Source of the DNA: Lasioglossum baleicum
Taxonomy: Eukaryota > Arthropoda > Insecta > Hymenoptera > Halictidae
Assembly: GCF_051020765.1 (NCBI RefSeq)
Contig: NC_134932.1
Location: 9,052,001-9,116,000 of the forward strand
DNA: 64,000 nt
Reading direction: 5' to 3'
Under the pieces are notes generated by a model. That model searched no databases. It saw nothing but the letters and a program-made list of their open reading frames with translations, and was not told where the DNA came from. The position numbers and the translations under genes were made by a program. Shown here piece by piece: positions 20,401 through 35,800 of the stretch; position 1 is the first letter of the stretch; each line of letters starts with the position of its first letter.

Positions 20401-23400
20401 TTCAGAATCCCCGGACTCCTGATCATAGACACACCTGGCCACGAATCGTTTAGTAATTTAAGGAACAGAGGATCTTCTCTTTGTGATATAGCGATATTAG
20501 TAGTAGACATTATGCACGGACTAGAGCCGCAAACTATTGAAAGTATAGATCTTCTGAAATCGAAGAAATGCCCTTTTATCGTCGCTTTAAATAAGATAGA
20601 TAGGTAAAGTATCGAAAGTCTATATAATACATTCAAAACGTTTGTTGCACGGCGAAACCATACATATTAATCGAATGTTCGTAGATTATACGATTGGCAA
20701 ACTATGAACCGGAAGGATATACAAGATATTGTAAAAAGTCAAGCAATTAACACGCAACGTGAATTTGAGAAACGTTCGAAGGACGTGATTGTGCAATTTG
20801 CCGAGCAGGGTTTGAACGCTGCGTTGTTCTACGAGAATCCCGATCCTAGAAGTTACGTTTCCCTCGTTCCCACTAGCGCCATCACAGGTAAATTAATATG
20901 CTACGCGTATTTAATAGTCAATAATAGGCAACGTACGTATGATGCATGTAAGAAATACATTCTTTTTCTTCTGATCCAGGCGAGGGCATGGGTAACCTGT
21001 TGTCATTGATCGTGGACGCCTGCCAAGGCCCCCTAGCTAAGAGACTTATGTACAGCGACGAGCTTCAAGCTACAGTTTTGGAAGTAAAAGCGTTGCCAGG
21101 TTTGGGTACTACGATAGATTGTATTCTAGTCAATGGAATGTTGAGGGAAGGCGAGACGATGATAGTCGCCGGAACCGATGGTCCTATAGTCACTCAAATA
21201 CGTTCGCTTCTTATGCCGCAGCCGTTGAAGGAGCTCAGAGTCAAGGTAAATCTATTTGTTACAATTTTCATCACATTGCACATTAGATTTTATCAAATCA
21301 CCCGTCCACCTCCTCTTTGGAGATCAGTGGTTCAGGACAACCTATATAATACTTGCGTTGTCCTTTCTAGAGCGCTTACATCGAGCATCGGGAAGTTCAA
21401 GCAGCACAGGGAGTGAAGATCGCTGCGAAGGATCTGGAAAAGGCTATCGCAGGTAAAAATCCACCCTGGCAGTCGCATGTATTGGAGGGAAAGTTCTGTC
21501 ATATTTGAAATAAGCAGGTAATTTTGCTTGTAAATCAAAAACAGGAATTGACTGAAAGATGGCAACAAGTTGTTACAAATCAATACAACAGAACTTTCCC
21601 TCCACAGCCTAATCTATTATTTTACTTTAATCGTGTTCGTTCCATGTGCGAGTGAACGTAACGGGTGAACTAATCGTACGGTTCCCTATTGTCTGAGCAG
21701 GGTTGAATCTTCAAGTGGCCCAGAAGCCCGACGAGGTGGAGATCTTGAAGGAGGAGATCGCGAAAGAGTTGAGCAGTGCTCTTGGGAATATTCGGCTGGC
21801 GGAACGCGGCGTCTATGTGCAGGCGTCGACTTTAGGCGCGCTCGAAGCGTTATTAGACTTTCTGAAGACCAGCAAAATACCGGTGAGTCTCTTGTTCCTT
21901 TCATTCTTATTCGATTAAATTCGCTCGCAGAGATGGACGGATTAAAACGGATGGGAAAGTAGAAATCGCGCGAGTGACTATGTACAGGGTGTTGCGATGT
22001 TGGCGAGTTTCACCGAAAGTCTTCGATGCTTTCCGAGATCTGTTTCGGCAACTGGGAAAGGAGCAATGAATAGTTGTCGATGTTGGTAGGACAGATCTCT
22101 GAAAAGGCGTTGAATAGGACGTTGTCGGTGGTTCTATTATCGACCTTTAGCGCGATCTTTGCGTTCAATGATGGAACGCCACAGAGCATCCAGAGGGAAG
22201 TGTAACCGCGGGAGCGAATAGTGCGACCAGCAGAAAGATAGACAGCGAACAAGGCAGACAGACAGAGAGAAATGCAGGCTGTGAGACCGCGCAGAGGAGA
22301 AGAGGACGAGTTTCGCCGGAGAGAGACCGGCGAGGTGTGGAACGGGAGGGCGAGCGAGAGAGAAGAGGCAGCAACGAACCACTTCCTTCTTAACAGTTTA
22401 GCAGGATACGACTCATTGGTCGCATACGGTGCTTGTAGTTGTGATCCATCGAGCTATCAGTCGTGTTGTGCATCCGTGGGCACGCCTTGCACGCCTCGCA
22501 CGCCTTGCATGCTTCCACAGGGTGTCTTGCATGTCATGGGACTTTTCACGTTGGGAAACTCTCCTTCGTGAAAATTTCTCTTGCGAGACATTCTACTATG
22601 ACGTAAAATTTTCTATCGGGATCATCGTTCGTGCTGGAGGTACGACGACAGTCTTCAAAGTTGAGGCTGCAACGTCTTTTAAAAGTTAAAAAATAGATCG
22701 TACTCATCGTCGGAAATTTCTTTCATGAAATAATAACATCTTTCCAGCAGTATTTGTATACACAGAGCACGTATTTATCAGGTGGCTCGATAACGGCAGA
22801 GGCAAAGAGCCGAGAGATTCGTAAAACAAGAAATATCGGCGCGTAAGAAATGAAGGAGACGAAACTAACGGAAGCGACGAAGATAATATTACGCTCAACG
22901 ACACGTCGGTATCTGTATTATTGCAGGCTGGCAGATTTCAGGAATTATGCAAGAGACTAGGCAGTTCCCCGACAATGTTTTTTGAATTACAAAGTATATT
23001 CGAGAGATCGGGGGATTCGTCGGAGCACGGGAGCCGCGTAAATTTTTCAATGGTTTTTACGCGTCGTGTTTCGTTGCGTGAACGGTGATGTTCACCCGAC
23101 GGTGTGTCATTGGTGCTCGAGCCAAACAGGAAATCCGGAGGAAACGGTAAACAATGAAATTTTGAAAGAGGTCTGTCGAAAATAGTCCACGTTAAATTGC
23201 ACGAGAGATAGCCTTGCGAATGAATGGTTGTTCCTCTACGATCTTTCGTCACTTGGCAAAGATTGGCGAGGCAAAGAGGATGGATAAGTGGCCTCCGTGC
23301 GAGCCGAGAGACGTTCGAGAACCTCGGTAAAATAAGACGCGGCGCACGTTCTTCGAGCAACGAACAATTAAAACTCGGTCTCCAGTTTATTTCGTTTCTC

Positions 23401-23820
23401 TTGCGCTTTTCTTAGTTCTACCTCTCTCGTTTCCAGGATTTCAAGGGTGCGGGATGCGCCTTCTCGTTTCTCTAGTCGAAAGCGCTAGATAAAAGATATT
23501 TATATTTTTACGTTTCCGAGGCGAACGTATCTACACGGAGGAAAGCGAGATGGGAACGAAGCCGCGTTACGAGTTCGATAAAGTTGTTCGAAGCGAATCG
23601 ACGAAGCATCCTAATCCCGATTTGGTAATACCGAAGAGTTTCGAGAGACAGGAAGACCGAGAATTTCGCGTGATATTTTGATGAGAGAGACAAAACTCTT
23701 CGGAGAGATCCGAGAGGTGACGTGGCTGGTTGCACAAGTTCGCAGCATCGAGCATTATCATCGTTCGACGGTGTTCGGAGCTGTCTGTGGTGCATCAGCC
23801 GTGGTTCAAGAACCATCGAG

Positions 23821-23858
<38 letters not shown>

Positions 23859-26800
23859 AGAGAAGGGGGAAGGGAGGGGACAAAGACAAACGGAACGAAA
23901 GAAAGCAAAGAAAGAGGAAAAAAGGCTGGTACGTCGTTCGGTTCGAGGTAACATCCGAAACGGCCTTAAGCCTGTCCTTCCTCGGATTATGAATGGGCTG
24001 CCCCCACCGTATCGTACGATCACGTGGCTCGTGACGTCAGGTTTTATCGCTGGCATACGCGACACACGCACGCACGCACGCACGTAGCCAGCCGTAAGTA
24101 CGTTCCCTCTGCCGCACCGTATCGCGGCTATGCGTTTTACATATGGCACGCAGGAGGGAGTATATGAAGAGAGAGGAGAGAAGACGAGTGGTAAGGGAGA
24201 CGGTGGCTCTTGTGTCTCCTTTACTCTTTCTCTCCTTCCTTCGTTCACCGATTCTTCGTTCCTCCAAGCTCCCGTGCTCCTTCGTGCCTGTTTGCGACTT
24301 TACAAATCCCACCGATGAGCTCGGGTACGTAACCCGTTTCACCGAGTAGAGAAGTTTCGGCCGAGGAACGCTCGAGAGAAGCAAGGCGTACGTCTGGAGG
24401 AGTTACAGAAAGGGATAGTGTAGGTTGTCGATGCTTGGATCAAGTTTATGCTTGGACGCAAACGCTCGCGACAACGAGGAGAATCGCTATCGACTGGAAA
24501 GGAACAAGCATAGCCCGGCGAAACTTTTCTTCTGGCCATTTCCAAGTCCACACGCGATTCTCGCGAATTCTTCCGCACACAAGCCTACATTTTCCTTCTC
24601 TCGAGCTGGCTAAGCTTGGACTTATCCAGCTCGAGAAATGGAAAATGTAGGCTTGCGAAAGAATTCGAGAGAACCGCGTGTGGACTTGAAAATAGCCAGG
24701 AGAAAAGTTTCGTCGAGCTGTGCTTGTTCCTTTCGAGTCGGTAGCGATTCTCCGAGTCGTCGCGAGCGTTTGCGGGCGCGAGCGACACAGAGGAACGCTT
24801 GCACACGGACGCGTGTGGGCTGGAAAAAGGAATACGTGACCAACGTACAGGAAACTGCCCACACTCGGAGCAAAAGCGGCGTGGGTGGACGGACGGATCG
24901 ACGAACGGGCGGACGTACCCGATCCGACTCGATCCCGTAGCCCTGAGCGGCGCGGAGCAGCGACGGCGCGCGTCCTCGTGTCCATAAGGCGTGCGAGCAT
25001 GATTGCGCCACGCGGACGAGCCACGAGTGCCATGCACCGGTCTCCCCGAACAGGAATGCCTTCGTCGATTCGAAGATCGACTTTTCTCTCTCTCTTTCTC
25101 TTTTTTCGGCGGAGCGTGGGCGGCGGAGGCCGGCCGGCTATCGATACCTCGGTCCCGTTCGATCGAACCAGCACGCGTCGGCCCGTGGCCTCGTTCCAAC
25201 CGACGCTATTGCTCGTGATTCCTTTTCGGATAGTCCCCATTTCTTCGCTGCGCCGTTTACGGTCGTGTCGCGATACTCGAAATCCACCTACCTGTGGCTG
25301 TAGTTCTGAAACATGGCAACGCCCAACTCGCTATTTCCCATTAACCCTTGGGGGACGACGTCAGTACATACATCATACCGACGCTAAGAATATTTCAAAC
25401 TTGATTATACAGTGGCATACTTCATCATTAGACTGCGGATCTTCATGCAAAATGAAAATGTTCTGCATCGATTGTGGGGGAAGCAGGAATAAAATAAAAA
25501 TAGATTTAGCAAATTTCTTTATAAACGCAAAAAGATCCGCTGTCGACTTATCATTTATTTTCCCGAATTCGAACACGAAGAGTCCGAATCACCAACAGAT
25601 TACAGCAACACGAAAAAAAATTACGATCGCCGTCCTCCTCGAAGGGCTAACGAAATCAGGATTGCTCGCGCCATTCGGAAATAACGAATCCACAAGCGGC
25701 GCGTACTACTTTTGTTTGGGAGAAATAGTTGCGGGGATGAGCCAATGGAATTTTGTTACGACTGCTCGGCCAGAGTCGGTTTGATTCGATCGCGAACGGA
25801 TTAAGTGGCCTGCGCGTCGTTGATTATGCGGGGCTGGTGGATCCGTTGGAAGCGTAGGGGAGCGCTTAGTATTTACCAAGCGAGCCGCTTCGCCCCGGCT
25901 CCGGCTTCAGCTCCGGCTTCGGCTTCGACTCCGACAACGGCTTCGAACCGCATACGTACGCATATTCGCTTGATTATGATGGCGTTGGCGAATCGAACAT
26001 TCTTGCCGAGCGTCTTCCTGTCCTCGTCCTGTTTGGTCGAGCAAGATCGGAACAAATAGTTTAACCGGGACACGCGCTATTCTTCTCGGAACGAGCCGAA
26101 GACCACGCGTATCGATTAACAATTAACCGTACCGTTTTCGTAGTGCGGCCACGTACCGATTAACGTTTCGGTCTTGTTCGGCGCCGTGGAACACACGAGC
26201 CAGACGCACGAACACAGAGAAACAGAGAGAGAAAGACAGAACAATGCGAACATTTTAACAAAATGTCCAGTCACGTACCAGCTCGAACGCATTTCTTTAT
26301 TAACCCTCTGACGGCGAGTTTGGACTCAGTTTCGGACGAATCAATGAAACGAACAGCTGCTGCATTCGGGACAATAGAAAGACTCACTTGTCCACAAGAA
26401 GTATCACCAAAAATATGTTTAAAAAGATTGATAAATAAAACAGTGAATGGTCCTCAGCTAATTGATGTGCTTAGAAAAAGAAATAATTCAATCGAGATGA
26501 AGAATTAGGCTGACAATGAGCAAATTCACTTAAGATTAAAAAATCACGATCACGGCGTGAATGAAGTTGCAATCACGACCGTGATCGTGATTCTACGATC
26601 ACTGTGACGATGAGATGCTGACGGCGTTATGAATATATTCGAGCCTGTCGATCGGGGAGAACGAACGTATTCGCGATGCGAGGATTCGCGCTGGATTTGC
26701 TGAAGAAGCAGAGAAGCAACGAGCGGGTTCTCTCGCTCTCGTTGGAAAGGCTTGTGTGTAGGATCGTCGGATGCCGGCAGCACAGGGCCGACAGAGCGTG

Positions 26801-29800
26801 CACTCGCGTGTCCGCGCTCCGCATATCCGCTCCCATGTCCCGGTATAGCTGCTTATATACCGCGGTTAAAAACAATGCGAGGAAACGAGCCATCTTTTCC
26901 TGCTGCAGAAGAGGAGCGAGCTGCACCTCCGTCCGTCCGTCCGTCCGTCCATCCATCCGTCTGTTCGTTCGTCGATCCGTCCGGTCGGTCGTCACGAGCC
27001 ACGTTACAACGGAATCGAGCTCTCCGACTCCATGGGACACGAGCGAAAAATTCACGACTCGATCGAGCCAACCTAGTTCCCTTCTCGGGCAATCTTCGAT
27101 CCCCAGTTCAAGATGATCGATAGTTTTTCGCAAACTACGGTCGCGGTTTGGCACATTCGCAGATCGCTGTACACACGTATCTGTGGGTGCCCGTTCAGAC
27201 GGGGCTGTAGTAGCTGTAGTAAATTATTAGAGGATTAAAAGAAACGGAGTTTCGAAGCGTTCAACTCCGAAATTCGCTGCTAAGCTATATTTGACACAAT
27301 TACAGACATAAGAAGTTACAACTTCATACGATTCGAAGTTCCCTTCGTTCCTTCGAATCTTCGAACAGTACAAATAAAAGAAAAGTCCTCGAAAATCGGA
27401 AAAGTAAAAGTCCTTTTTATATCGATCGAAAAATTCGATCGAACCAGTGCGCCGAGAGCATTAGTACGTCTTTCATTAACAATTATACGATCGATATAAA
27501 AAGGAACGTTTATGATGGATGGCGAAACAAACACAACAAATACAGGTTTCTTTGCGTCAATGTCGTTGTCAATTGCGAAGATAAGTAATAGTAAATTATT
27601 CTTATTAAAATCATTCATTAGAAATAATGAAAAATTAGATCGAACCAATGCGCCGAGAGCATTAGTATTGTACATCTTTTATTAACTATGGATTCAATTA
27701 GGCGCTGCACATTTGTTTGAACCGTAGTTGCAGTAGTCAGTACATTATCGCATATCAGTCGATGTGCACGTCCGTTATTCTACACGGTCGCCGCAGAAAA
27801 ACGGATGTGTGTGGCGGGCCTTAATCGCGTAATTTTTGTTTCGGATTGTTGGTCCGCGCAGATAGATGCGAACGAATATGAAGACGCTAATGTGTAAAAT
27901 AAGCTCCGCACGGTTTGCATCCGCGCGTTCTATGTACAGGGTGGTCTACGAAATCGTTCGACAAAATGTTCCCTGCGGTTTATGACGAGAGAGGCTGAAG
28001 AGGATCCGTGGCCTGCGGGCCGGTTTTTAATGCCGGAAGCGCCCCTCTCTCTCCGTCGGGCCCCTCCGTTTTTCTCTCTGTTGCTCTTTCGACTTCCTCT
28101 CCCGTTTGTACCAGCATTTCTTTCGGTGGCAACATCTGTCGTTCGTCTTTTCTCCGTGGAATCTCCGTCTCTTTCCCTTCGCTTTCTCTTCCCCGTTTCC
28201 CCTGCGCCGTGTTCGCTCTCGCAGCAGCCCTTTTATCCGACCGCTTTTTGTTCTTTCCTATTTTCCTCCGTCCTCCTTTCCCCTCCTCCTCCCCCGCTGC
28301 TCAACGGATAGCAAAAACGGGCTCGGAGTACCTAAGCTTCGCGAGTGGGTTCGAACTTTGACCGATCGGTATTAAGGAAGAACTAATCTTCGCAACTATC
28401 TTATGTATATATTATAATAGACTTGCGTTTCTAACAGAGACGTTTCCATCGGCAGAAAGTATCGTGAAATGCAAAGTTTACGGAGCAGAACCGTGAAGTT
28501 GAACGGTGAATCGATTATGGTGTTGACGGTGCGGGTGCTGTTGTCGTTCGATCCGCGGCGTGGTCTATTGCTCGGTCGGCGTTCGGTCAGCATTCCCTCG
28601 TTCACGTTGTCTGGCCTCCTCCCACGCCCACGCTACACCCTTTTTACGTTCTCTCTTTTTCATTGATCCGGTCGACCTGGGTCCTCTTTCCTTTTTCCAG
28701 CGAATGGTATCGCACGGCGATGGCGAAGCGGGTGCGGAGCGGTACGGTGGAACGGTTCACCGTTCATCAATGAAACATGACTAGCTCTCTGCCGGTGTTT
28801 CGGTGAGTAGGCTCGTTTATCGAGCGCCGGTGCCTTCTAATTGGCTCCCCCGTTTTTCTTTCCTTTTTCCTCTATCGTTCATCGCCGTCGCTCCGGTTCT
28901 TCGTTCACTCGTTCATTCATTACGTAAAGGTCGCGGGAGAGTTTCACCGGGTTTGCGCCCGACGATTCGCTAAAGCATCGCTCACAACGGCCCTCGCGTG
29001 TTCAGAACGATGCACCGTACGCTTCCGGACGCTTATCCATACGTAATACAATATGTGTAATAATTAGTATGGATCATTGTTACGAGGGATAGACAATTGT
29101 GTGCCCATCATTATGAAAGTGGTCTAAGTCATATATGTGTTCCTTGTCTCGAGATATTTATAGGAAGATGTGAAGTAACAGATTAACTTGTTTTTTTTTT
29201 TTAAAGAATTTTAACTTGGAGCACTTTCGTAATGATGGGCACAATTCAGCGATCAGGTCGCCCGAGAAACTTAAAGAGGGGAAACACTTGAAAAATTCAA
29301 CAGAAAAAGGGTCGATTATCCTAATAAGTTCCCCCTGGCGCGACGCGAAGAAAAAAAAGGGCGAAACACGTGTACGCTGTTACGTCGGGGCATCAACGTG
29401 GACGGGAACATGTTGGAGGATGCGTTACGGTGGCCCGCGTAAAAAACCACCGGCCGGCCGTATCTTCTTCTAATATCGGCATGCGACCACGCAACCGGAA
29501 GTCTTAAAAACCAGCCTTATCTTCGAAAATTCTCGTCGACGCGACTAGTCTTCGCGTCCTTCGTCTCTCCGGTTATTTCGTCTATCTTCTTCAGCAAGCT
29601 TCAGCCGTTTTTCCGCTGCGAGCGTCATAATTTCCTTAATTTAAAAAAGGAAGCCGGGCGCGTCCGACAGAGCAGACCGCCAAAGAAAGTTTATTTTGAA
29701 AGCTCGATTTCTATTCCATTTTCAAAGACGCGCACGCGAGTTTGCGATTCCAATGGCGTATGTTGCCTTGAAAGTTGCCGAGCGTCTACTACGATAAAAT

Positions 29801-32800
29801 GTCGAGGTAAAAAAATGAGAATCGAAGATGCGCGTGTCGCGAAGGAGCGCGGCGCTCGAACGGGAACGCGTACGGGCGCAAACGTAGTTCCGTAGTCGGA
29901 AGGAAAACAAAATATTAAGCTAAAACATAAACCTCTGTCACCGTAACATAAATACACGGGGAACGGTATGCACGCGAGCGTGTGTGTCAGTTTCGCCGCG
30001 AAAATAACTAGTGACGCATGCTGTTCGGATTCGGCCAGCCTGGTGCGACGAGACGCGACGAAACGCGACGAGACGAGACGCGACACGTAGAAATAAACGC
30101 ACCTACAACCGAGCGACGAGTCGCTCGCCTAATCGTGGGTCTTCGATCCAGGAATGATATCGTAGGGTCTCTTTTTCTCACAAGACGAGTGGGCCCTGCA
30201 AACGGCTTATATTTTCGTCGATCTTTAGGCATTTTTTGCACGAAAAATAATGCGCCAATCGTTTCGAATCTTTGCTGTTACTCTATTTAACATTATTACA
30301 AGTAAACAACATTTTTTTTGGCAATGGAATTATGACAAATACAAAAGAATGAGAGCAGTGTGTGTTGTCAATGGGTTTTAACGTTCGACTAGAAATTGCG
30401 AGAGGAATGTATTCTGGGAGGATGAGATGAAACGTTTAGAAAATGGTACAATTATGAAAGAAAAGAAAATGACGACGCCGTTTCTCGCGTTGTGTTGCAG
30501 TACGCCGGCATCCGAATCGGTCCCGTTGTCAAGAAGGACGTGATGAAGGCTTCCATCATGTTGGAACACGACAGCCAGTGAGTACATAATACGGAAAACT
30601 GTCCTTAGAATTTCTATGAAGCCAAGGACCTCGACGTAACAATCGGAGAACAAAATAAACGATATGTTGACAAGATGTTCTTGATTCGCAGATACGCCAC
30701 GATCCTCGCGTTCGACGTGAAGATCGAGAGAGACGCACAGGAGTTGGCGGATTCCCTCGGGGTGAAGATCTTCCAGGCGGACATCATTTACCACCTCTTC
30801 GACAAGTTCACGTCGTACAGAGAAGAGTTGAAGCAGCGGAAGCGAGACGAGAACAAGCACATCGCCGTGTTCCCGTGCAAGCTTCGCATATTGCCACAGG
30901 TATCTCGGATTCTTACCGTTCACGCGTTCGACAGGAGTCGAGCGATAGCGTTTTCGCTTCGCGAGACTAAAAGATGACTGGCCTCGATTTCAGCACATCT
31001 TCAACTCCCGCGATCCTATCGTGATGGGCGTGATGGTCGAAGCAGGAATCGTTAAAGAAGGAACCCCTCTCTGCGTGCCCAGCAAAGACGTGAGTATCTA
31101 CGAATGTTCTCGCGACAGCCTATCCAGAGAAGTAGGCGGTGCCTACGCTGCTCCCGGGGCAAAACCGGAGCGCTCCGGGAGCAAACACTTGACCGGTGCT
31201 GTTTTCGATGCGATTGTTATCTTTGAATCTCGCCAATCGATTCTCCATGAACTTGGAATCGCATCTTCTACCGATATATCTCAGGAATTTTCGGCGATAT
31301 TTAAGACGAAGGAAAAGTGCTGTCACGATCGGGTAGTTTCGCGGCGATCGGAGCCGCTGATAATCCACTCGGTCCCGCGATTTGTCGACGCGTAGGTGAA
31401 CTCGTTCGTCGGTTCGCGGGGAAATAGCGGCGATCTAGTTGGTCGGCGATCGATCACACACCGCCCCTCCTCCTCCTCCTCCTCCAGATCGAGCGACCAA
31501 GCGCGTATAAAATCGTTCGAGACAGCCTCGCCGGTTTCCTCGAGTTTCTTTCTCTTTCCCGTAGGTGTGACCGGGGCCGGTAGGCCTGCCGGCGACCGGT
31601 GACCGGACCGATATCCTCCTGCCACCGATTTTTCGCGTTCCCGTCTCGTTTCCTCGAGAATGTTTCAAGCCGCGTTTCAATAACAACAAACGACGCTCGC
31701 GTGGGAGTCGCCACGGAAGCTATACAGGGTGTACCGAGCAAGTGTCGCCGTAAACGTTCCAAGCTGTCTCTCCTGGCTTTCTCGACGATTCTCCAGCAGT
31801 CTTTTATCGGCAGTTGCACATTTTCCACGCTGGAAAGTGACTTCAGCACCTCGTACATTACAAGCACGGGTAAACTGGAATTTCCGTTCTTTTCGGAAAC
31901 GTGGCGAGGCTCTCTCCTGCTAGATTATTCGATAGGGGTCGTGCAGAAAGACTCTCGTAGGTTTTTTTCGTATAAAATGTTCGAATAAGCGCGCTTGGAA
32001 GGTTTTCGGAAAATTGAAAGCGACGGCGGCGGCGTCCGTTCCATCGGTTCTCGGTTCTCGTTCTCTTTCCCGTAGGAGTAAACTGGTGGGCAGCGGTTCT
32101 TTGCAGCCTCGCCTTACGCGGTAGCACGCGAACAGCTACAGGTTGCCTAGCCCGGGGTTCGTAGGCGTCGCGATGCCATTAGCAGCCCGCAAATTCCACG
32201 GTAAACAAAAATTCCGGCCGGGTACACTCTCGTGAAAGACGCCCACGCGTCGAGTCCCTAGCCTTTTCTCCGGAGCGACGGAGTCGCTCGGACTCCAGCT
32301 CCGAGAGATGATTTACTAGGCAAATGGCTCGCCCCCGAACGGCCGCGTTATTTGCGCAAGATCTAAGAAGATTTTCGTACCGTGCGTGGGAAACGGTTGA
32401 TTTATTGGGAAGTCTCGTCAGGAGGGACGGCCAATTCGCTCGACACCGTTCAATTAGATCGTCAAACTCGCGCGCCCGCAGCCAGCCTCGCCTGTCTGTC
32501 CGTCTGTCCGCCTGTCTGCTGGAACCCGGCTTGTCGCGTTCAATCGTTTCCCTTTCCGTGGCTTCGCGACAGGACGAACACCGGTGGACGTTCGATCAAA
32601 GGACGCGTTAGACGCGTTCCTGCACCTGTTGCCCGTTCGCGTTTTCGAAAATCGCGTTTTTTTTTACCGCCGAAACGAACGAACACGCACGGCGTCGCCG
32701 ACTGATGCACCTTCGCGTTTTCTTTAACAAGAAAGTATTAGGAATGTTAGGTAGAAAATGGATTAGTTTAGAGAAGGTATTATAATTGTTGGGATTATGG

Positions 32801-35800
32801 GTTAGAGGATTGAATACATTTTTCAATACTAGATAAATTAATCAATAAGCGGGGAATGTACCGCGCACGACTCGTGAGCTACATGTTGGAACTCCCCGGT
32901 CTAAGAGATTCTAAGAAGTCGAAATTAAGCCGAGCGAAAAAGGAGAAGGGCTTCTGGAGAATTGGGGATTGGAGGCGGCAGTAGGCGTGGACTCGGTTGC
33001 TCTCGATTTACCGCGAGGCTCCGCGTTCACCGAACGAAATTATGAGAATTCGACGGTCGTGTTACTCCGTGACATTATTAATTCGCCGGGCAACGAGCGA
33101 GAAGGCAAAGACGGAAGACGAGAGGCGTTGATAGTACTGTTTTTCGGTCAGGGCGGTCGCGTTTCGAACGAGAATGCAACGATTGGATAATGCCTGGTTC
33201 GTATGTGGGTGATAGTGGAGGAAGTGTGTAAAATTGGTATCGGTTCGGATTGGGCTGTTGCACGGTGTATATCCACGGTTGTGTCTGGCTGCATGCGCGA
33301 CCGAAGACTTCTCTCGCCCGCGCGTAGAAAGCAGCTCCGAACACGTTGTTGGCCCACGCGCTTCGCTTCGCACCGTGTGCGCACACACTTCTCTCGGCCC
33401 TACCCTGCTTCGTCGGTGCATTTTGGCCTTTCTTAAAATTCAACGGAAATTCCACCGGTAGAAAGTGGCCGGATAATTTTTATCACTGGTATTATCGAGA
33501 CTAGCGACGGCGTGCGAAATCATTAACCATTAAATCATGTGATTCGTCACAGTGATGGCGGAATATCGCGATCACGGTCGTCGTTTTAACTTCATTCACG
33601 GCGTGATCGTAATTTTTTAATCTAGAGTGCTCTCACTGTCATACTAATTCTTCGTCTCGATTGAATTAGCTCTTTTCTTAAATAAGTCAATCAGCTTGCA
33701 CAAAAATATCTGCATATAACGTACATTTAAAATTACGTTGCGGTTTCTGTATACAAGGTGATCCACGGATCGTGATCAGTAGAGATTAATCGGTTATTAG
33801 CAGTCCGATCGAAAATAATCATGTGAAAGCTCTCTTGAAACCAAGCTACGTACTCGTGGACTCGTGGTTCACCCTGCACACGATGGAATTATTCTAGATC
33901 GCAAGAGATGTTTACTATTCAAGTTAAAACAGCTCCGACTGCAAAGGGTTAGCAGCGCAACAACTTGCAAGCTGAGAAACGTTCGAAACGTGTGTTACGT
34001 AAGAAAGAATCAGGTCGGGTCGGGGCGAGCCGGATCGGGCCGAGATCGTTTGTTGAATAGAGAAGCCGGTCGGTATCTGTCGTCGCTTTTATATTGGCGA
34101 ACGATGATCCGGACCGGATGTCGGATATCACGAAACCTAGTTGACTTAGGTCAGGTCTGAAGCGTACGAGATAGGCGGTCTCGCGAAAGAAAGACCGGCG
34201 AGAACCTGAATGGAAAAAGGACACCGCGTGTACTACGTGATTCCGCAACCTTTCAGCGAATTTCGTTTGATTCGCGACGACGAGCGATTCCTGGAGCGAT
34301 TTTATCGCCGGTGCAAATGAATCCCTGACCAGTGGAGCCGAGGTCCTAACAGACTCTATCCTCTTAGCTCTTCTCGCGTTTCCATTTCTTTAAAGTAGCA
34401 GTTGCGTCGAGCGATGAGAGACGGGTTCGGACAATCGATCCGATGAAGGAACGCCTGTGAAAAACGGTCGAGCGTTTGTCGAACGGAGCACAAGGCTCTC
34501 GGATGATCGAGTTGTTAGCAAGCAACGGCAGCCACTGCGCCGAGCCGTGTCGAGCCGTGTCGAGCCACGTCGAGTCGAGCCGACTAGAGAAAGAGGGAAA
34601 GGGAAAAGACGAAGAGAACGAACGGCGGAACGGCAAGAAAACGGCAGGCTAAAAGAATCCGCCGGATTTCCGCTCGACGTTAAAGCGCCTATCGAGGCCG
34701 TTGCGCAACAACCGTACACGCCCGATAACGATACCAACTGAGGAGATCGCTCGAATCCCCATCGGTACCTTCCATTTCTATTAGCCGCGCTGCCAATTAA
34801 CCCGCGATCGAGGATCTGGGCTAATCGTCAGCTCTCTTTTCGTCGTTCCAATTTGAAACGATTCCGCGTAGAAGTCTGTGATCCGACTATTCCATAGATT
34901 CTCGTTTGCACGGGAGTTTCGTAAAAGTAACATCGCGAGAAGGAAGCGAAACGCGTGCTACATTACACGGTCTTAATTCAAATTTGTTGAGCTACCATAT
35001 TGGTATACGATATAATTGCGTAAGCATCCGCAGTCTGCTTGTAAGCGTTATGGGCAGCGAACGTGTTAAGTATTTCATCCGATCGCGAAAACAAGATAAG
35101 AGATCAAGCTTCCGTTTGCATTTGACACGCGCTCGTACGTTGGGAACGCGCAGAGGACACGGAGGAGGAAAAACGAATCGGCGCGACTACGAAATTTTGT
35201 TCTGTTCGTTGTGGAATTCGTGGTAATCGTACGACGTGGCGGTTATCGTCGTGCGTATTGTTTCGACGCGATAATGGGGAACACGCGGAGAGGGAGAGAG
35301 AGAGAGAGAGAGACAGCATAATTAGCGGAACTGGCGGCGTTACAGATTTAAACGCGGCTTCCGGTGGTCGCGCCGGTTCGACGTACGGCGATAATTATAT
35401 CAAGGAAACGCGAACGAGAGAGAGATTTTCGAGCGGAATCGCCGCCGCGCGTTGCGTTGCCTGGCCGCGTTGAGCCGTCGCCGTCGCGTCGGTGCTCCCC
35501 GAGTGACAGGAACTAGAAACTCCGTGGTGTATGAGTCCTCTTCCGGCGGAAGGCCGCTCGTAACGTTCTTCCTCTGGTGCCTCTCCTCCGTCTCCTGCAC
35601 CTCCGCGTTCTCTTTCTTCCTTCATCTCCCCTTCCCGGCCCGATTTTCCTTCTTCGTTCGACTATCGCGAAGGGGAAGGGGAGAGAGAGAGAGAGAGGAG
35701 GCTGCACGTGAATTTGCCGATCGGGAGCAGAAAATTAAAACGTCGGTGGGATGAGAGGAGGCGGAGGAGGAGGAGAAGGAAGAGGTGAAGAGCGGAGGTG

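Larger units (their letters stand above)
21883..30500 (+). other. eIF5B intron 11 (8.6 kb)
   Basis: Bounded by GTGAGT and GTTGCAG. It holds the elements listed separately (23421, 24452, 25429, 29094), GA and GTCC simple repeats, and a TTCGAAG-rich hAT-like fragment near 27230-27360. A Pro/Ala codon-like repeat lies near 25898-25940. Open frames of up to 299 codons occur in the GC-rich part near 24.4-25.8 kb, but they overlap on both strands and cross a palindrome, so I do not call them genes. Confidence 0.85.

Noticed and set aside
24446..25784. Overlapping long open frames on both strands (up to 299 and 264 codons)
   Set aside because: They run through a palindrome and GC-rich low-complexity DNA, on both strands at once. 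That is a composition effect rather than coding.
26930..26975. Regularly spaced GTCC units, considered as a CRISPR-like or structured array
   Set aside because: A simple tetranucleotide repeat without spacers, in a eukaryotic genome.
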